Part shown: positions 60,975-64,000 of the stretch, piece after piece
Numbering within the stretch: position 1 is the first letter of the stretch
Layout of the letters: the number at the start of each line of letters is the position of its first letter
Source of the DNA: Chloroflexota bacterium
GTDB lineage: Bacteria > Chloroflexota > Anaerolineae > JAAYZQ01
Direction: 5' to 3'
Length of the DNA stretch: 64,000 nucleotides
Assembly: GCA_018606645.1 (NCBI GenBank)
Contig: JAGVRI010000002.1
Location: 1-64,000 of the forward strand
Position numbers and translations under genes: made by a program
The notes under the pieces: model-generated
What the model was told of the DNA's origin: nothing
Seen by the model: the letters and a program-made list of their open reading frames with translations, nothing else
The model's database searches: none

Positions 60975-62018
60975 GTGCCTAAGCGAACCGGATCACCCCA
61001 GGCAACCCGGGCCTGGATCACGGTCCTGCCGTTCATTGTCCTGCTCATCAGCGCTGCCTACTGGCGGACTAGCTCTGAACCGCAGCTACCCATTGCTTTG
61101 ACTCCGGTCACCGTCCAGACCAGGCTCACGACAACCGTTCCCTCTCCTCTGCCTGCTTCGCCGACTCTGACTGCCACCGCCACTGCTACGCCCACTTGTA
61201 CTCCGACGGCCACCGCCACGCCTACCCGTACGCCTACTCGCACTCCCACCCGCATGCCAACGCCTACCCCTACCGCCACTTCCACTCCGACGCCCACTCC
61301 CCTCCGCCCCACTCCGGACGGGGTTTTGCGGCAGGTGCGGGTGCCGATCCTGATGTACCACCACATTGAGGACCCACCGCCCAACGCTGACCCTATTCGG
61401 CGGGACCTCTCCGTCTCGCCCAGGGAGTTCAAACGGCAACTCCGCTATCTGAAGCAGGAAGGCTACGAGTCGATCACCCTGAACGATCTGGTCCTGTTTC
61501 TGACCGTGGGCAAACCGCTCCCCCCCAAGCCGATCATCCTGACCTTTGACGATGGCTACCAAGACGCCTATACCCAGGCTTTTCCTCTACTCCAACGCTT
61601 TGGCTTTGTGGGCACTTTTTTCCTGGTCACATCGTTTCTTGATGCGGGAAACCCGGATTATCTGTCGTGGGAGCAGGTGCAGGAGATGCATGCGGCGGGC
61701 ATGAAGTTCGAGCCCCACAGCTACGACCATCCCGACCTGCGCAACCGGGGCTTCCAGTATCTAGTGTTTCAGATTGTCGGCCCCAAAGAAGCGATCGAGG
61801 AACGGACCGGCGAACCCTGTCGCTTTTTCGCCTACCCTTCCGGTCGCTATGACCAATTTGTGATTGACGTCCTGCGCTCGGCTCACTTCTGGGGGGCAGT
61901 GCTCACCGAGCAGGGCGCTCTCCATACCAGCGATGGCCTCTTTACCCTGCGCCGCGTCCGCATCCACGGCGGCGATGACATGGACGCGTTCATCCGCACC
62001 TTGAATCTGGAGTGGTAG
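60975..62018 (+). CDS. Polysaccharide deacetylase with membrane anchor and Thr-Pro spacer
   Basis: 347 residues. Signal anchor at about 13-30, a Thr/Pro/Ala-rich spacer at 60-113, then the NodB-type deacetylase (carbohydrate esterase 4) domain: the TFDDGY motif with D192-D193 and the zinc-binding H248-x3-H252 (EPHSYDHPDL), and FFAYPSGRYDQF. It removes N-acetyl groups from a surface or wall glycan outside the cell. GTG start at 60975 follows a GA-rich ribosome-binding site. Confidence 0.88.
   Translation: MPKRTGSPQATRAWITVLPFIVLLISAAYWRTSSEPQLPIALTPVTVQTRLTTTVPSPLPASPTLTATATATPTCTPTATATPTRTPTRTPTRMPTPTPTATSTPTPTPLRPTPDGVLRQVRVPILMYHHIEDPPPNADPIRRDLSVSPREFKRQLRYLKQEGYESITLNDLVLFLTVGKPLPPKPIILTFDDGYQDAYTQAFPLLQRFGFVGTFFLVTSFLDAGNPDYLSWEQVQEMHAAGMKFEPHSYDHPDLRNRGFQYLVFQIVGPKEAIEERTGEPCRFFAYPSGRYDQFVIDVLRSAHFWGAVLTEQGALHTSDGLFTLRRVRIHGGDDMDAFIRTLNLEW
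61166..61316 (+). repeat. Thr-Pro-rich low-complexity coding repeat
   Basis: Repeated ACN-CCN codons in near 6-12 base periods encode the spacer of the deacetylase. The same kind of spacer occurs in the lipoprotein at 40474-41688. Confidence 0.8.
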
Positions 62019-62043
62019 ACGCTCCGCCTTCAGCCCCGGCTCG

Positions 62044-62805
62044 CTACTCGGCTGGCTTCTGGGCGATACAGATCAGCGAGGTCCCGACCGGCAGGTTCAG
62101 CCACCGCAACAGTTGTGACTCGGTCCAGGTGATCCCGCTCAATACTGCGTTGAGCGGGGCAGGCACCGGCTCCATTTCCACCTGATAGGATTGGTCATCA
62201 AAATGGGGAGACCCCAGTTCCGGAGTCGGCATTGCACCGCGCCGCAGCCAGATCAGCAGGGCGGCCATGGGAAAGAGGAAAAAGTTGTTGTAACTCATCC
62301 GTCGGATACGGAAGCCCACCCGCCTGAGCTTGTCACGCAGTTCTGGGGCGCTATACCGCCTCTTGTGGGCGTTAAGCACGTCGTTCTGACTCCAGAGCGC
62401 CATGAAAGCGGGCGCGGTGATGACCACCGTACCCGGACTGGTGCAGACCCGGTAGCACTCCCGTAGCACATCGATCTCGTCTTCGCAATGTTCAATGGTA
62501 TCCAGCAACGAGACCAGCTCAAAAGAATCGTCGCTAAAGGGCAAGGCCCCGGCCTCGGCCTGGCAGACGGGGTAGCCTCGCTCGCGGGCAACGGCCAGGG
62601 GGCGGATGTTGCAATCCACCCCGACCACGGGACCATACCGCGCCAGGTGGTGGAACATGTTACCGGCGCCGCAGCCGACATCCAACACATGTCGCTTTCC
62701 GTCTGGCTGGATGACCCGGTCCAGCATCCGGATCAGCGCCCAGGTCCGTCCGGCAAACCACCAATGCCTGTCTTCTTCGATCAAGCGTTCTATTTTCGGG
62801 TTCAC
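62044..62805 (-). CDS. Class I SAM-dependent methyltransferase
   Basis: 253 residues. Motif I LDVGCGAGN (near 41-49), the acidic end of the second strand (VVGVDCN), and a post-I DSFELVSLLDTIEH segment fit a Rossmann methyltransferase; a C-terminal hydrophobic stretch (FFLFPMAALLIWL) suggests membrane association. The target is unknown; the glycosyltransferase upstream suggests a glycan or lipid. GTG 62805 overlaps the glycosyltransferase stop (GTGA). Confidence 0.82.
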   Translation of the reverse strand: MNPKIERLIEEDRHWWFAGRTWALIRMLDRVIQPDGKRHVLDVGCGAGNMFHHLARYGPVVGVDCNIRPLAVARERGYPVCQAEAGALPFSDDSFELVSLLDTIEHCEDEIDVLRECYRVCTSPGTVVITAPAFMALWSQNDVLNAHKRRYSAPELRDKLRRVGFRIRRMSYNNFFLFPMAALLIWLRRGAMPTPELGSPHFDDQSYQVEMEPVPAPLNAVLSGITWTESQLLRWLNLPVGTSLICIAQKPAE

Positions 62806-64000
62806 AGTTCGTACACTTGCTCCAATTTGGGGATGATCATCTGCCAGTCATACCGGGTAGCGAATTGCCGGGCTGCTTCGCCGAGCTGTTGCCGGCGGGC
62901 CGGTTCGCCGAGCAGCGAGCACACTGCCGCTGCAAACTCGGCCGGGGAGTCGGCTATGACCAATTCGTGGCCCGAGGACAGGTCAAAGCCCTCGCAACCC
63001 AGCGACGTGGAAACGATCGCCTTGCCCATGGCCATTGCTTCCAGCACTTTGAGACGGGTCCCACCCCCCATCCGTAGGGGGATCACAACCACCGCTGCGG
63101 CGGCTATGTAAGGGCGTACATCCTCCACCTGGCCGGTGATCTTTACGGCCGGGTCCGAGCGCAATGGGTCCAGGCGAGGATGAGGGTCCTTACCGATCAC
63201 CCAGAAACGGACCTCAGGAGCCTGGCGACGGATCAGAGGCAGAACCTCGCGCACGAACCAGAACACGGCATCTACATTGGGTCGGAAGTCCATTTTGCCG
63301 GTGAACACCAGATCGCTGGGTCCGGGCCCTGGTTGGCTCAGCGGAAGTACTGGGGCCGAGTAAAAGCTGAAGTCCACCCCGTTAGGCACCACGGACGGCT
63401 CCAGTTCAGGGACCAGCCGGCGGAGTGCCTGGGCATCGTGCTCAGAGACGACAACGACCCGGTCGGCAATGAGGCACACCTGTCGTTCATAACGCTGGAG
63501 ACGTCGCCATTGGATCCAGGAATAGGCGGCTGCTACCCACCGGCTGGGGATGTGTCGGTCTGTCTCAAAGGCGCGCTTTTGTAGCAGGTACTCGGCATTG
63601 TGGTCGTCAAAGACGAGCAGGGGGCGGAAGCACGGGTTTCGTCGCTCAGCGATATGCAGCAGATAGGGCGCCAGTTCGATCCCTTCGACCTGGACTACCT
63701 CTGGCTGTTCCTGTTCACAGATCTCGGTCAGTCGGGCTCTGAATTGAGCGGAAGCAAGCCGGTGGGCCATATCGGGTAAGTGAGAGAAGAAGAGACCTTG
63801 GAGCCGCTGTCGCATGGAGCGCTGAGGTGCTGGAACCGTCCAGATGTGAGCGCAGAGCTCGTGCAGCGGCGACCGATCCCCAACTGCCTCGCCAAAGGAA
63901 AGGAGATGCACCCGATGGCGCCGCGCCAGCCCGGCGATCAGGTTGAAATTGCGCAGGGCGGTGCCTTGCTGAGGAGGATAGGGGAACTGAGGCGTAAGGA
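62802..64000 (-). CDS. GT4-family glycosyltransferase, start beyond the right edge
   Basis: The frame remains open to position 64000. Reading upstream of the first internal GTG (63911) gives the PQFPYPPQQGTALRNFNLI stretch, the typical N-terminal loop of GT4 enzymes, so the gene begins outside the window. Visible residues, about 399, include DRVVVVSEHDAQALR, VFTGKMDFRPNVDAV and GGGTRLKVLEAMAMGKAIVST, the donor-binding motif. It transfers a sugar from a nucleotide-sugar, probably for surface glycans. The methyltransferase is coupled to it by a 4-base overlap. Confidence 0.87.
   Translation of the reverse strand, partial: LTPQFPYPPQQGTALRNFNLIAGLARRHRVHLLSFGEAVGDRSPLHELCAHIWTVPAPQRSMRQRLQGLFFSHLPDMAHRLASAQFRARLTEICEQEQPEVVQVEGIELAPYLLHIAERRNPCFRPLLVFDDHNAEYLLQKRAFETDRHIPSRWVAAAYSWIQWRRLQRYERQVCLIADRVVVVSEHDAQALRRLVPELEPSVVPNGVDFSFYSAPVLPLSQPGPGPSDLVFTGKMDFRPNVDAVFWFVREVLPLIRRQAPEVRFWVIGKDPHPRLDPLRSDPAVKITGQVEDVRPYIAAAAVVVIPLRMGGGTRLKVLEAMAMGKAIVSTSLGCEGFDLSSGHELVIADSPAEFAAAVCSLLGEPARRQQLGEAARQFATRYDWQMIIPKLEQVYEL

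Noticed and set aside
61166..61316. Short periodic repeats as a possible CRISPR or satellite
   Set aside because: The period follows codons of a Thr-Pro spacer in a real gene; there are no unique spacers between identical repeats.
63911..63911. GTG as the true start of the last glycosyltransferase
   Set aside because: The frame continues upstream to the window edge with the typical GT4 N-terminal loop, so the start is outside.

Overview
The window is a dense, roughly 60% GC bacterial chromosome segment with no tRNA, rRNA, CRISPR array, insertion sequence or phage gene that I could recognise. Several traits suggest Chloroflexota (Anaerolineae or a relative): secreted proteins with Thr-Pro-rich spacers, a 14-subunit complex I operon with fused nuoC and nuoD, a DUF2142-type membrane protein, a BtpA-family protein, a tungsten-type aldehyde ferredoxin oxidoreductase and frequent GTG/TTG starts. 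This placement is inference; there is no marker rRNA here. Promoters resemble the sigma-70 consensus, and several are perfect or near perfect.

Layout. 1-2.5 kb: the end of an unknown gene, then a [2Fe-2S]/2x[4Fe-4S] protein and a succinate dehydrogenase/fumarate reductase-like flavoprotein. 2.6-4.5 kb (minus): a PfkB sugar kinase and a BtpA-family protein. 4.6-10.7 kb (plus): a membrane-anchored PDZ protein, a glycosyltransferase, a polysaccharide ABC permease and two tandem alkaline-phosphatase-superfamily hydrolases. 10.8-26 kb (minus): a complete NADH:quinone oxidoreductase operon nuoA-B-CD-E-[ferritin-like]-F-G-H-I-J-K-L-M-N, with a strong promoter upstream of nuoA and a ferritin-like diiron gene wedged between nuoE and nuoF. 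26.3-30.7 kb (minus): a DUF2142-type membrane protein, an orphan GAF histidine kinase and adenosine deaminase.

30.9-34.2 kb (plus): a lipoylation cluster of dihydrolipoyl dehydrogenase, a radical SAM protein and a LipM-like octanoyltransferase. 34.3-38.8 kb: protein quality control (trigger factor, ClpP, ClpX), then thymidylate kinase and a DarA-like c-di-AMP receptor, with FmdB, guanylate kinase and a flavodoxin nearby. 40.5-47.7 kb (minus): a molybdenum hydroxylase large subunit, a peptide-type ABC transporter lacking its ATPases, and a Tat-lipoprotein resembling a clan-A glycosidase. Divergent from it, 48.1-53.1 kb (plus): a tightly coupled five-gene unit of RrF2 Fe-S regulator, uroporphyrinogen decarboxylase-family protein, membrane-anchored alpha/beta hydrolase, Tat-lipoprotein DUF362 protein and a six-cluster NapH-NapG-like fusion. 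This is the best candidate here for an undescribed redox system.

53.2-58.8 kb (plus): NAD salvage genes (nicotinamidase, nicotinate phosphoribosyltransferase), an AhpD-like protein, an SRAP/YedK abasic-site protein, a MoaD-like protein and a tungsten aldehyde oxidoreductase. 58.8-64 kb: uvrB, a polysaccharide deacetylase, a methyltransferase and a glycosyltransferase that runs off the right edge. Overall the genes fit an organism with NADH-driven respiration that also carries oxygen-sensitive, Fe-S- and W/Mo-dependent enzymes.
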